A stretch of 64,000 bases of DNA from Ardenticatenaceae bacterium (GCA_020634455.1 JACKBQ010000001.1:1178001-1242000), one strand, 5' to 3'. Shown: positions 30,301-36,463, counted from the stretch's first letter. The notes: generated by a model not told the origin, from the sequence alone. Program-made: numbers and translations.

Positions 30301-31393
30301 AGCCACCGTTACCGTCACGGTACTACCAGTGAATGATCCGCCGCAAATCAGCGGTTCAGAAACTCTCACCGCTACGATGGCGGAAGATGGTGGCTCGCTC
30401 ACGTTCAACCTGAACGGCATCAATGTGGATGACGACACCTTTAGCTGGCAGGTCATTGGCGGCACCGGTACGGCCGAAGTAAGCAACACCAGCGGAACGG
30501 GTAACCTGAACGCCGAAATTACCTACACGCCGCCTGCCGACTTCAATGGCAACGACAACTTCCGCGTGGAGGTGAGTGACGGCGTTTACCAGGATAGCGT
30601 GATGATCATGGTGACGGTTGATCCGGTAGACGACGCACCGCGCGCCGCAGATGATTATCTAGTGCTGGTGCCTGCCGACGCAGCGCTGCCTCATCTGGTA
30701 GATGTCTTGGCCAATGATGATGAAGTAGATAACCAATCACTTCAGCTTTCTTTGCTGGGCACCCCGAGCCGAGGTGGAACGGCCGTTATTGCAGCCAACC
30801 AGCTTCATTACACCACCAAACTGACTGCAAACCAGACAGAAACGGTGAACTACACGGTAACGGATGGCGCTTTGACGGATACGGCCGTACTGCACGTGAG
30901 CATGGTTCCTGGCCTCGCCAGCGGCCAACCAGGCGACACCATGACGGTGAGTAACACGGGCGTCAACAACACAGTTAACCTCACGCTAAACATCCCGGCC
31001 AACGTCATTAGTGGCGATGAGCAAGTAAGCTTTGTCTTGCGGCAAATCAACCCGGCTGGAAATCCGCCGCAAGGGTTCAAGTTTGCTGGTGTAGCCTTTG
31101 CCCTTGAGATATACCTGGATGGCGTCCTGGTCACCTCGCCGTATGCCCTGGCCAACCCCATCACCCTCACCATCGAGTACAGCGATGCAGACGTAGCCGA
31201 CATTGGTACGGGCGACAATGAGCTGATGCTCTACTTCTGGGGCGGCAGCGAATGGTTGACCGACGGCATCAGCCTGGTTGAGCGAGACACCGCCAACAAC
31301 CAACTGGTGGTCGAAATTAGTCACCTGACCCAGTTTGCCCTCTATGGCAAAGATATGACGACTGTTTATCTGCCGATGCTGAGGAAACCGTAA
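15326..31393 (+). CDS. Giant multidomain secreted or surface protein (5,355 residues)
   Basis: Start ATG 15326 has GTAGGG upstream and opens a signal peptide (about 1-35). Then: a LolA/LppX-like domain (about 112-297); a transmembrane hairpin with an RRRRW cytoplasmic turn (about 329-380); calcium-binding thrombospondin type 3 repeats (about 439-552); an unknown region; a block of three or more hydrophobic segments (about 1125-1197); more TSP3 repeats (about 1449-1656); Ig-like domains; seven FG-GAP/integrin-type repeats such as GDVNGDGLADLLIG (about 2095-2452); a beta-helix (about 2509-2656); a kelch-like propeller region (about 2659-3286); two more beta-helices (about 3352-3859); Ig-like domains; a CBM9/DOMON-like domain (about 4269-4442); DUF11/Ig domains; tandem cadherin-like domains (about 4912-5192); and a terminal module ending VYLPMLRKP. 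It is probably an adhesin or sheath protein; no catalytic site is recognised. Domain calls are by eye and borders approximate. Confidence 0.9.
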   Translation: MNTKIARLFLAIAIGIGVSWGMFTSLATPLLKAQEAPCSLSENESECYLPENKGTAAETAVPSFVQDAPQETPIEQALKEAYERILIAGDYKFTAESEQTLLPRPLPEMIGQTDQRVDMMMAGEVSMPNFSQFSVSLDGAGLDPTPVALIVEGAESYILRGGEKIPINNPATLASPTGDFVSYLAAAENVAPCENIVAPFADVSACYTFDINGPAFAEHVRQAMQKQINQSTDVAPPGAVPTVSPSPMLMAMNGQGKVWLDSNGLPLRQSINMYLPEMDDYYDADVRMIINYTFSAEAIAAVNAAQTKDLQYLPQLPPVEEIVAATQASLPYIFIFAFFVTIVAALTVLRRRRWVYGFISIFLTMTYLTAPLLQIIGYDLYERRQVYAADFSTLFANDLEDNTNDSAVATAAVDTQTDALAAPMQTFAPDVYCGLGGNADRDGDKLADDAENCLGTDPNRADSDNDGVDDGQEVFGFSYGLTTTTQLWHSNPLNPDSNGDGRLDGEEWPDSTNITTTKTTADLDGDGIPNLWDNDDDGDDVSDGNDLSPASRTAYITPTKTISSSATTTDTFNFNISGAYDGYIYLDIQIQPQDLDHVRYGMTPLDWGADFKGQIQDHNNSTNDLQLIPMLSMETNLPPDRDLAEEYNVSPFNDTDKDGYHNVMVPLGLVGTAGKYEAFSARIAYGPKTLAALSASGIRWRNVQLVWIVQARLDSSSGDKTVEKVTPILTYTEPSFRITGWQVIKSGTFESAIIGTPAMPNDDRQLFQMMFGLSESFLTHLNPNLEEIEARFSGANTPVEQKWGITTTVAVDLPLNSYEHFDAGVKGLDERIKTFLSDYYPWDSTSVVILASESHMGVYDQDSLNQLEPALGTLAVNLNNISLVTQRSLDLQMRDGWKLVSGGDLALKAMDRTKVAVNTAVTQLKDQYPAIETADLAALVQSFYMTWEGGRVVPVQADGLNNAAPAITDQDIYQLLYTTPRDRYNDPANISTLPGYLVEVGNFAQKGGGLVFLGGPAQTQQYLRSNAKEARMMGFTAATPNFIGQASDAISFAMGEDLTFTENGTDWNKVREAAQQAFFGEKSYNASKNMILNVIGTADTFRDAYKGGQGIVKGLTDTTFKLSKISKVGVALLILDIGLTILAFGLGGDFSGRAIAMLIATIIVSIALFAISLIPVVGWAIAAIIGLVDFILTLVVKDFTLTGWVAKNLASYFYQEEPLTQIKDFDLTDRGMAIVDDTLGYVVGNRFRITDMFEGVIEVVPPGGFELDGEELGAAALAGGFGVAVKVADEFDLLGRIQGGPSNAENLRKSWICGEFVIDGWSATSTTCPVANIDYDLNSINTNEASWTYENPMTTTIRFSEAGDNIAIPVDVKVTAQTRWDVSIPVPPVFGFTAFLGRIHWQKERKTVLPNDLPDEDQKDWEPNIIYIDVLPATVEKLWEWDDPILVNHDPDGDGMTTKMEITNWLGSKGYSDMQTFFGTHTEFGTPDQLDYLLSLWDQIEKDGDQSEYGIDLFCTTYPSLAGLCNVNSSPPWLTWDYDGDGLSDKFEFDNSGSLGTNFQMADTDGDGLSDGFEYQIGTNIKSDDSDGDGLKDAVEVYHPTQDGSWAGGWDIELPGYGAVGPNGRTMITVRVFSDPLAKDTDGDGMTDAAEKTNGTSPTAYNRAPRVEVTGQPMAVSPQGVKAIYVTSGDLITLTSRISVYPPYTVSSQMELQLPYSAFGFPLTTGLDGSRTVPNTGVTLIPRWNFSNNVLQPWEYLYANTFSYVPSGPSTAVSATVSLPFGGANQLQEDSQLIVVDNETPVFSWLTPRHGELIGGGVSSYVVGGTSNDATTWVNRISLDLPAIGTQTITDSQNFSPWAYTWELPSDGIYNLYGRSYDFVGHTSYDDDVTVMIDNTAPSTDVNLVDGAVFGKPVDSDVITITLAGTASENLSGLTRVQISTDGGPWREVWTLATADSSNTTFVDHNSLFTNRAVAATWNAVWTLPNVETVQGYHNLRVRAFDQAGNWPTYLERNIIIDVIPPTDDLLNQAYLYEFPHVVANEPHTFQGVVNDVGNVPQPSRPAELVGNLDSINDATIWLGLDDIGQNDGGVNAAWIGDFNGDRRGDLLVGLPAANDGAGRVAVIYGRSGNWPVPNEQEMLAEAKTSFVGLPGAGIGEHAIPAGDVNGDGLADLLIGDPATNQVYLIFGQNKYLGSDQLLDGPQTGLRISFFVPAGQLIGDNLGAAGDVNGDGLADFLIGATGTVNQAYLILGQASGWNDTIAADRFAAARISGAGAGSLAGIGDVDGDFYDEFAVGANNTLYLFAGRGSFAPQAGAWYSLSSGPFTTFSSNNAAPETAALGDVNGDNIDDFIYANGTSQVLVLGDSVLDASWTSQTYGYGTGFLAAPGDVDNDGLNDILIGGNNTAYLVLGSDLGDAEAVIAGVSNAASAPYAAGADLNSDGSSDLLLVPTATSAQATATAETGFADLPPTWVPNLPEATLDTFVGATTRPNESVSAYVNGDGFCHGQTPCYSTIQAAVDAHTGGSIILVQPGVYAPFLIDGDARNYLNLTVRGMDTDAVIIDGNGGSYGIRINNSQNVRLENMTVRNASYGVQLDRAGINGHEFVGNRITLRHMLIYGTGTHDIYMSRDSTVSVINSTLSRSSNHIGAYGAADPNVVVEWASMDSSDWPMYAGGGAVSNGHYIYTLRGGGNSTFGRYEIVSNSWPDPWGPANNYEDNSAIALGSDDRVYVLGGPHWRDTSLNTFYDAKYATGGNGIMYAVSNYLAYMWNGNEWVQIPGSPEFVYLMAVHPVTGELYVFDYVLGEVLKWDGTSWTTEIETGFYYSDAREMEIASDGTIYFAGSFGAYNTCSGQVMYAYPYWSTFSCEDFGEDAVVFTIDAHPTNGGIYVGGRFETPGGAKNLTTIGGGYIEGVSGTVYSIDIDDEGVVYVGGAFTSTLTNGSVNQLTPAGIASWDGSWTSYPAVIEGDFWLREAGNIAATGGGEFYAQGRWYDYDTGNYASFIHWDGNSWELGLIGNENGTAYNGNATVWSMEYAAQGLFLSGHITSIEIGGESVSTTPDRLNFLLQSPFEVYSTTENSWYRGMAGPPIQLGDGASMAGDDYGNLVVLAGNGRSDSFKYTIETGVWSRLFGMNELISASAMTKGEGGYVFAITPNALYRFNGVSSWTAVGPSITGATLDDGATMAYDSQFGTYYLLPGGNGSMMFRYNPAWGSSWVQLPADRNTPAGVRPGAGLVFVEGEDENRLYTAQGNYPGGSSTAFWMYPLPMPNKVQFTDSIIYAQSGTNWLNLSDPLPEDFNFRVDANSRFFGGSGWTPTNMRTLTTTTDMPFLDAARDVYRMDETGASYTIGYHTYVEPVTATTTTGIQAMINTGANRVIVQPGIYEEDIYLVNGVELIGTNPDWTVIKPLSGSTADALVRAMGSNGASFSRFTLDGENSGLDGFAATGNAANLTLQRVRIYDTDTGITLDGSSSDVEVVHATVANNNNGLVATNCASIDVRNSIFAYNAVSGLSHEGCAAVQLHTYNLYWTNGSDFGGSADAGAAELFLDPNFVDPMDNDYRTLNFSPVIDAGNPTDPAPPGAGSRADIGYIEQGRVNFYVDDSYCEICINDGLTWQVDAFDNIQDALNAAESALSNLNPTYVAVPQLVVGVAPGTYNEQVSIPSHVLLMGSGAEETIIDGQGGTAVSFNAVTNSGVRGLTVMNADTAVAISNASNSININRTILRNNTIGVHLSNRGTADLEYNTLVSNETGILADGSGSWAALMHNIVSGSTTGLMAANNGQIFTDYNLYFNTADFSDVTQGGYDIIGQNPLFAGGANPYRLSALSPALDAASPFAEVPNGGGVYADLGYSELLAAPVTLLLGQENLSTVMGNSGVAAVEYGVAPVPDPTTAVTATLPTAWNSIVLDTPGETYSYWNTDYLPTQEGLYRFYSRATDMVGNSEEDELDWYDGSFVVDSTPPTVQWLTPLDGASLEAPLELRAQVSDYAAGEFSVEEKDVYFEIDGQRYPATWAAEPWDPDSGQPRIFRAWISPTLGLHSNAIAGAEDKAGNTAQANDVSFTVIGVAPLDTTPPAITTTLPANGGWVTHTVTFSGTVTDLGSGVASVEVSVDGGATWRPATVSGSDWTLIWEGPENQPLISYPAVSRATDSAGNSSSVALQFTVDELAPAGLTPVTFDALEGSHFDQATNLTITWESAIDASGIVTTLLTMDQVTNTIPLDVVTGTTAVSNLNSNGDWYAHLMAIDAAGNATMHHFGPWHVGINQGVPFAQQLQTILIDGLVDVVHDEWLLDTEYLDDDERTIGSEVTYSPDGRQAFLTAWDANNYFMAWRGGQWSLDGELWIYLKVSGSGGSELIVPLASAPAATLPFAADYAIRITDPLSGTLYEYSGGWQISTEDWDFAQGGTGDTEIRLPLFGTSNVEVLAFGLGDDANIWAIFPATNPLNPGTTLVALPAGIDGVTAEGGGWQSYQWEDVTAVTNVAENQPLAVALELDLDSTQAPNNPWGPGGTLEYIITVNNLEGEVVSGQPISLTASLGSALIHDSIDGATCSTTNPWSCTLDPLNPGLNVITLTTHLDADLSGLDAVTLVATLTDGNIPPELKTQDSITHQVDGTPPVIEVLAPPFVGLGSYSFIGSASDGDGVGVAYVEVRPQFGSWQRAEGTTLWTVDLTVSPFAQHGDSWQFEVRAVDYHGQTSDPVTAVFTVDLLGPEVTFDSPTELSGNMNEIMGSINDVPTGSEADTVLVQLDDGQWREATLFALDETSGSQPFMWVWNMPTEDGVTHTLRVQTTDLVGNEGSLSPEQVVWVDNIAPVLTVTEVLTEVAVQHYFPGAPIGGPVLAGSVTDGTAVNSVAVWIELPNGTSRVDTAVLNADTDSWQYVPELQTLGFYKLQVRTWDSLGNQNQTELFTLEVKAAPESGPNSFFTPEDTPLTFEPLLDDIDIDSTTIYLDAVADPSHGVATISSDTQIIYTPTLNFNGTEVFTYTATDGQFFDSATVTVTVLPVNDPPQISGSETLTATMAEDGGSLTFNLNGINVDDDTFSWQVIGGTGTAEVSNTSGTGNLNAEITYTPPADFNGNDNFRVEVSDGVYQDSVMIMVTVDPVDDAPRAADDYLVLVPADAALPHLVDVLANDDEVDNQSLQLSLLGTPSRGGTAVIAANQLHYTTKLTANQTETVNYTVTDGALTDTAVLHVSMVPGLASGQPGDTMTVSNTGVNNTVNLTLNIPANVISGDEQVSFVLRQINPAGNPPQGFKFAGVAFALEIYLDGVLVTSPYALANPITLTIEYSDADVADIGTGDNELMLYFWGGSEWLTDGISLVERDTANNQLVVEISHLTQFALYGKDMTTVYLPMLRKP

Positions 31394-31401
31394 AAACAGA
31401 T

Positions 31402-31444
31402 CCCCACCGTAACCCTCTCCCTCAAGAAGAAGGTTACGGTGGGG
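31402..31444 (+). terminator. Intercistronic hairpin between the two giant genes
   Basis: CCCCACCGTAACC (31402-31414) and GGTTACGGTGGGG (31432-31444) form a perfect 13-base stem with a 17-base loop, eight bases after the stop. There is no T-run, so it may attenuate transcription or protect mRNA ends instead of fully terminating. Confidence 0.7.
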
Positions 31445-31468
31445 GCGTTATCAAAGGAATCTGTGGCA

Positions 31469-34400
31469 ATGAAACCACACCCTAAACCTCTCCCACTTTT
31501 TCTGGCCGTTTTGGTTGGTCTGAGCCTGTTTGGTCTTTTGTATTGGAACATGAACCAACTCAAACCAGTGTATGCGGCCGTTATCACCGTAAACACCAGC
31601 GTTGATGAATACAACAACAATGGCAACTGCTCGCTACGAGAAGCGATTATGGCGGCCAATGCGGATACGGCCGTTGACGCCTGCACCCCCGGCAGCAACC
31701 ATGATGAAATCCAGTTTAGCCTCACCACCCCGGCCATCATCAACCTGACGCTGGGTCAGATCGCTATCGGGAGCGATCCACTGACGCTTACCGGGCCAGG
31801 AAGCGATCAGTTGACGATCAGTGGCAACGCCAGTTCGCGGATATTTGACATTGCCACAGGAATACCTGTGACCCTTACCAACATGACACTACGCAACGGT
31901 AGTGCAACCACGTCCGGTGGCGCGATTCGCAGCGCGGGCAATTTGGTCATCAGCGATGCTGTCTTCCTTTACAACAACGCCAACGCTGATGGTGGGGCGC
32001 TCTCGGTCACAGGAAGCGTCACGCTAACCAACACCGACATTCTGAGCAACACGGCCAACGGTGAAGGCGGTGGTGTGAAAGTGACCGAGCAGATGGTAGT
32101 GGTAAACGGCCGTTTCCAAAACAACCAGTCCGGCAGCTTTGGCGGCGGCATCTACGCCAACAACAGTATCAACATTGATGGCACCAACTTTGTTAGCAAT
32201 ACGGCCGCTTCCTACGCGGGCGCGGTGTGGGCCTGGGACAACGCCACGATCGCCAACGCCACCTTCGACCAAAACAGCGCCACCTACCTCAATGCCGGGG
32301 CCATCTACGTGCGCTACGATCTGGATTTGACCGATTCGACCTTTAGCCACAACAGCGCCGGGCAAAATATTGGCGCAATTTGGGCCAGCCGGGATGCCAC
32401 CATTGTGAACAGCAGCTTCAGCGACAACAGCGTCAACGCCGGGCGCAGCGCTGCTGTGCAGGTACATGGCAGCCTCTGGCTAACCGATACGCAATGGCTC
32501 AACAACCAGTCGGCGCAACCCGGTGGGGCGCTGGTGTACATGGGGGGAAACGGCCGTATCGTCAATACCCTCTTCGCTAAAAATGTGGGTGGCGATGCCA
32601 CGCTGGAGCATAGTGGCGCGGTACAGATTTTGCATACCACGTTTGCCGCACCTGTTACCTCCACCCATGCCGCGCTCACCAGCGACAGCAACGGCACTAT
32701 TTCTGTGCAAAACAGCATCTTTTCTGGCCATCTCACCGCACTTGAGGTTATTACTGGCAGTGTGAGTGAGGATTACAATTTGTTTGACAGCACAACGGCC
32801 GTTTCCGGCACCGTCACCCAGGGCGAGCACAGCTTTATGGGCGATGCCGCTTTTGTGGATGCAGCAAGCAACAATTACCACCTCTCTGCCAACAGCGAGG
32901 CGCTCAACATAGCGGCTGATTTAGGCATCGCCACAGATTTGGAAGGCGACACGCGCCCCGGTGGCAGCGGCATTGATTTGGGCTATGATGAAACCAGCTT
33001 TGTGAGTGATGCGGCTTTGGGCAAGACGGCCGTTTCCACCCCTGGCCCCAACCAACCGATTAGCTACTATCTCACCTTTAGCAATGTCGGCACGGCCATG
33101 CTGCCCCGCCTCACCATCACCGACCCGCTGCCAGTGCAGGTGGTGGCTCCCATTCTTGTTAGCAGTACGGTGGCGATTAGCCAAACTAGCACCGACCCGT
33201 ACGTCTGGCAGGTGCACAATTTGGCCCCCGGAGCCAGCGGCATCATCACCGTCACAGGCGTGTTGGCCGATGTGCTGCCGCATGGCCTCATCACCAACAC
33301 GGCCACAATTAGCACCATTGCCAGCGAAAGCAGCCTGGTCAACAACAGCGCCCAGGCCACCATTGATGTGCCCAACATCGGCCCGATTGCCGTGGACGAC
33401 ATCAAAACCATTGGTGAAGACGAGACGGTGGTGCTGGAACCCACGCTCAACGATATTGATGGCGACGTGCTGACCATTGAATCGTTTACGCCGCCAGGGA
33501 ACGGAACGGCCGTACTCTCCGGCACGCAGCAAATTGTGTATACCCCCACGCTGGAGTTCAGCGGGCAAGATAGCTTTAACTACACCGTCAGCGACGGGCA
33601 GAGCAGTGACAGCGCCACCATCACCATCACAGTTACGGCCGAAAACGATGCGCCCATCATCACCGAGGGCGATGCCATCAGCCAAACCATTAGCGAGGAC
33701 AACAGCCCGACAGCGTTTAGCCTCACCCTCAACGCCACTGATGCTGAAAATAGCCCCCTGGCCTGGTCAATTAGCAACCAGGCTACCTACGGCACGGCCC
33801 AAGCCAGCAGCTCATTGGGCAACAGCAACCCAATCAGCTACACGCCAGATGAAAATTATTTTGGCAGCGATCAGTTCCAGGTGCAGGTGACAGATGGCGA
33901 CCTGACCGATACGATCACCGTGAACATCACCATCGAATCGGTCAATGACGCACCTCAGGCACTTATAGATTTCGTGGTGGTGTTGAACCAGCCATCAGGC
34001 AATCTGACCCTGCTAGCGGCCAGCACCTTCAACGTGTTGGACAACGACACGGATGTGGAAAATGACACGCTCTCTGTAACCCAGGTGGGTACGCCGGATC
34101 AGGGTGGCAGTGTGGACGTGGCTGGCAACGGCCGTCTTCAATCCTACACGCCCAACCCTGCCATGTCCCAAACCGAGCTGGTCACCTACACCGTTTCCGA
34201 TGGCGACCTGACCGATACCACCAACCTTGTCTTCAGCCTTGCCGATGGTGCCAATGGCGGCATCGCGGGCGACAACTTTGCTGTGTCTGGTTTAGGGAAC
34301 GGTGGTGCGTTCAGTGTCAACACCCAGATTCCCAGCAATGTGGCCCCCAATGACAACCTGGCTCTCATCTTCAACCTAACGAGCTTCTCTTCCGTTACCG

Positions 34401-35188
34401 ATGTGAACCTGTCTACCCCAGCGGATCCGGCAGGCTACATGCCTGCTGGGCTAACTTTCAACTTGATTCCTTTCGTGAATGGTCAACCGGCCAACGCAAA
34501 TTATCGCTTTGCCCAACCTGTAACCCTGGTAATTGATTACCCGAATACGGCCGTTGCCGGCATTGGCCCCAGCGAAAACAGCCTGGGTTTGTACGTCCAA
34601 AACGGCGACAGTTGGGAAAACAGCGGCGTGCAAATCGTCTCCCGCGACACCGTCAATCACAAACTCACAGTAACGGTAGACCGAGGCGGCAACTTTGGCC
34701 TGTTTTACATCGGCCTCAAGTTCCTGCCGATGATTACTGACCATTATTTCACCGCCCCCGATCTTATCGTGGAGTCAGTAACCGTACTGGACTTAGGCCG
34801 CTCCGCAGCTTCGCCCGGTGATGTACAGATTGTGATTAAAAATGTGGGTAATGGAGCCGTCACAGAGGAATTTTGGGTGGATTTGTACATAAATCCGCAT
34901 ACGGTGCCAACGGCCGTAAATCAAACCTGGAATCTAGTCGGTGCTGAAGGCGCGGCTTGGGGCGTGCTGGTTGATGCCCTACCGCTGAACCCAGGCGAAT
35001 CGCTCACACTCACGTTCAGCAGTCCGTACTTCGTGGCCAACAGCAGCCAGGTGAACTGGCCCATCGCCGCCAACGCAAAGCTCTACGTGCAGGTAGATTC
35101 CAATAATCCAGGCAGCAGCTACGGGGCTGTTCGGGAAACCCATGAAATCAATGGTGGTTCGTACAACAATGTGTACGGGCCAAATTAG
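31469..35188 (+). CDS. Secreted beta-helix/cadherin-like/CARDB surface protein
   Basis: 1,239 residues from ATG 31469 (AAAGGA upstream; a GTG 30 bases earlier overlaps the hairpin). An N-terminal signal/anchor is followed by the NCSLREAIMAAN signature that opens many secreted right-handed beta-helix proteins. The beta-helix (about 91-504) has repeats such as LTNTDILSNTANGEGGG. A DUF11 domain (about 512-641), tandem cadherin-like domains (about 644-920, LEPTLNDIDGDVL and VLDNDTDVENDTL), a terminal module shared with the giant protein (about 931-1091, ending FLPMITDH) and a CARDB adhesion domain (about 1094-1239) complete it. It lies 75 bases after the giant gene on the same strand and is probably co-expressed. 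Role inferred: cell-surface or filament adhesion. Confidence 0.85.
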   Translation: MKPHPKPLPLFLAVLVGLSLFGLLYWNMNQLKPVYAAVITVNTSVDEYNNNGNCSLREAIMAANADTAVDACTPGSNHDEIQFSLTTPAIINLTLGQIAIGSDPLTLTGPGSDQLTISGNASSRIFDIATGIPVTLTNMTLRNGSATTSGGAIRSAGNLVISDAVFLYNNANADGGALSVTGSVTLTNTDILSNTANGEGGGVKVTEQMVVVNGRFQNNQSGSFGGGIYANNSINIDGTNFVSNTAASYAGAVWAWDNATIANATFDQNSATYLNAGAIYVRYDLDLTDSTFSHNSAGQNIGAIWASRDATIVNSSFSDNSVNAGRSAAVQVHGSLWLTDTQWLNNQSAQPGGALVYMGGNGRIVNTLFAKNVGGDATLEHSGAVQILHTTFAAPVTSTHAALTSDSNGTISVQNSIFSGHLTALEVITGSVSEDYNLFDSTTAVSGTVTQGEHSFMGDAAFVDAASNNYHLSANSEALNIAADLGIATDLEGDTRPGGSGIDLGYDETSFVSDAALGKTAVSTPGPNQPISYYLTFSNVGTAMLPRLTITDPLPVQVVAPILVSSTVAISQTSTDPYVWQVHNLAPGASGIITVTGVLADVLPHGLITNTATISTIASESSLVNNSAQATIDVPNIGPIAVDDIKTIGEDETVVLEPTLNDIDGDVLTIESFTPPGNGTAVLSGTQQIVYTPTLEFSGQDSFNYTVSDGQSSDSATITITVTAENDAPIITEGDAISQTISEDNSPTAFSLTLNATDAENSPLAWSISNQATYGTAQASSSLGNSNPISYTPDENYFGSDQFQVQVTDGDLTDTITVNITIESVNDAPQALIDFVVVLNQPSGNLTLLAASTFNVLDNDTDVENDTLSVTQVGTPDQGGSVDVAGNGRLQSYTPNPAMSQTELVTYTVSDGDLTDTTNLVFSLADGANGGIAGDNFAVSGLGNGGAFSVNTQIPSNVAPNDNLALIFNLTSFSSVTDVNLSTPADPAGYMPAGLTFNLIPFVNGQPANANYRFAQPVTLVIDYPNTAVAGIGPSENSLGLYVQNGDSWENSGVQIVSRDTVNHKLTVTVDRGGNFGLFYIGLKFLPMITDHYFTAPDLIVESVTVLDLGRSAASPGDVQIVIKNVGNGAVTEEFWVDLYINPHTVPTAVNQTWNLVGAEGAAWGVLVDALPLNPGESLTLTFSSPYFVANSSQVNWPIAANAKLYVQVDSNNPGSSYGAVRETHEINGGSYNNVYGPN

Positions 35189-35198
35189 ACAACTCAAG

Positions 35199-35242
35199 GA
35201 TTTCGCAGATTTAAACGTTTTAGCCAATAAATCTGCGAAATC
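35199..35242. repeat. Inverted pair of AATCTGCG repeats
   Basis: GATTTCGCAGATTTA (35199-35213) and TAAATCTGCGAAATC (35228-35242) form a perfect 15-base inverted repeat directly after the surface protein gene. It belongs to the same family as the uvrB-leader repeat and may act as a terminator. Confidence 0.85.
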
Positions 35243-35278
35243 TACTTATAAAAATATTAACCAAAGACAGGACGCGCG

Positions 35279-35707
35279 ATGAAAATAAAACTTGTCCCCT
35301 TCTTGATTATTTTACTAACGGCCGTTTTCGTCACCCAAATTTTTCTACTCAGCACACCTGCTCCGGTAACGGCACTACCACCAAGACCCACAGCAACGGC
35401 CGTACCGCCACCAGCCGCTCCCGGTGCAAAAATTAGCCTGCTGGTGGCTGGCGAAATTGCCGCCAACAATTGGACAAAAGTTCAGTGGCAAGATGGCGAA
35501 GGGCAGTGGCACGATGTCACTGGCTGGCAAGGGGAGTTGGAGCTTGATGGCACCAAAACGTGGTGGGTGGGCGCAGACCTGCTCGGCAGCGGCCCCTTCC
35601 GCTGGATCGTTTTGGCAGAGGGCGAACAAATTGGGCAAAGTGCAACATTTAATTTGCCCACAACATTGTATGAAACGGTGGAAATAACTATTTCAGTTAG
35701 TGAATAA
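35279..35707 (+). CDS. Small membrane-anchored extracytoplasmic protein
   Basis: 142 residues; AGGA lies about eight bases before the ATG. One N-terminal hydrophobic segment (LVPFLIILLTAVFVTQIFLL, about 5-24) serves as signal anchor. A Pro/Thr/Ala linker (PPRPTATAVPPPAAPG) leads to a compact beta-rich domain with several Trp residues (KVQWQDGEGQWHDVTGWQG, WWVGADL, FRWIVL). The Pro/Thr linker is typical of cell-envelope proteins. It follows the two giant surface proteins on the same strand and may belong with them. I do not recognise a named family. Confidence 0.7.
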   Translation: MKIKLVPFLIILLTAVFVTQIFLLSTPAPVTALPPRPTATAVPPPAAPGAKISLLVAGEIAANNWTKVQWQDGEGQWHDVTGWQGELELDGTKTWWVGADLLGSGPFRWIVLAEGEQIGQSATFNLPTTLYETVEITISVSE

Positions 35708-36130
35708 ATTGACCCACGAAAGCTGTGACTTCACTTTGTTCACTAGCTTCTCGTCTAGCGTCCAAAACTGTGCGCCCATTCGCTCAGACAATGCCAAATA
35801 GTGCGCGTCGTACGTAGCTGGCAAACCAAGTTGGTTTGCCAGTTCAACCGCTCTGCGATGCAATAAATCATCCCTGTAAACTTGCAAATTAAACCGATTT
35901 ACTTCCTGCATGGCACCCAAGACGGTTTGTGCCTCCATACGCCCATGCCGAACGTATTGAAACAAAGCATTGCTAACTTCATAAAAGAAAAGTGAGGGAA
36001 CAATCAACTGATGATTTGCCTGAAACCAGTCGCGCCACAATGAAACAATTGGCGCATCAGCATCTCCCCTATTCAGTAAAAAGCGAATTATTAAGCTGGC
36101 ATCAGGGCAATAAACTTTGAAGGTGGTCAC
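35693..36130 (-). CDS. VapC-type PIN-domain toxin ribonuclease
   Basis: 145 residues from the GTG at 36130, chosen because GAGGAAC stands six bases upstream; a GTG at 36142 adds four residues. PIN acidic residues are visible in CPDASLIIRFLL, FYEVSNAL, ATYDAHYLAL and WTLDEKLV, giving the usual D-E-D-D metal site. It overlaps the 3' end of the upstream antitoxin gene by 29 bases, so translation is coupled. VapC toxins cut tRNA or rRNA; the target here is unknown. Its 3' end overlaps the convergent membrane-anchored protein gene by 15 bases. Confidence 0.88.
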   Translation of the reverse strand: MTTFKVYCPDASLIIRFLLNRGDADAPIVSLWRDWFQANHQLIVPSLFFYEVSNALFQYVRHGRMEAQTVLGAMQEVNRFNLQVYRDDLLHRRAVELANQLGLPATYDAHYLALSERMGAQFWTLDEKLVNKVKSQLSWVNLFTN

Positions 36131-36416
36131 TACGTTCCTCACGCATTTGCCGGATGATTTCTTCAGGCGGGGTCAAAGGCTCATCTCCGGCATTCTCATG
36201 AATCTGCTTACCAAGCGCCAATACTCGATCTATCGTTTTTTGCCAATCACCACCGACTTTTTGGGTTGTTAGCTGCTCATACTCAGCAACTGAGATGACA
36301 ACAACTTGTGGTTTTCCGGCGCGTTCAACGAACACCGGCTCTTTTTGCTCAGTCACATGCCGCATCAATTCACCAAAATGGATGCGAGCCTCTGTCGCAC
36401 TCATCGTTTTGCTCAT
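36102..36416 (-). CDS. Phd/YefM-family antitoxin
   Basis: 104 residues from ATG 36416, with GGAGG eight bases upstream. The N-terminus MSKTMSATEARIHFGELMRHV and the PVFVERAGKPQVVVISVAEYEQL core are typical of Phd/YefM DNA-binding antitoxins. The acidic C-terminus (PLTPPEEIIRQMREERSDHL) should wrap the toxin. It is paired with the overlapping VapC gene. A near-perfect palindrome just upstream is the probable operator. Confidence 0.9.
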   Translation of the reverse strand: MSKTMSATEARIHFGELMRHVTEQKEPVFVERAGKPQVVVISVAEYEQLTTQKVGGDWQKTIDRVLALGKQIHENAGDEPLTPPEEIIRQMREERSDHLQSLLP

Positions 36417-36425
36417 GGTTTGCCT

Positions 36426-36463
36426 CCAATTGATCAATCAATTGATCGATTGGTAACATTGTA
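36426..36463 (-). promoter_or_regulatory. Operator palindrome and -10 box of the antitoxin-toxin operon
   Basis: 36426-36453 is an AT-rich inverted repeat (CCAAT...ATTGG ends, two TTGATC cores) lying nine bases before the antitoxin ATG on the minus strand. ATTGTA at 36458-36463 reads TACAAT on the minus strand and is a good -10 box, so a bound repressor would cover the transcription start. No clear -35 is seen. Confidence 0.65.
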
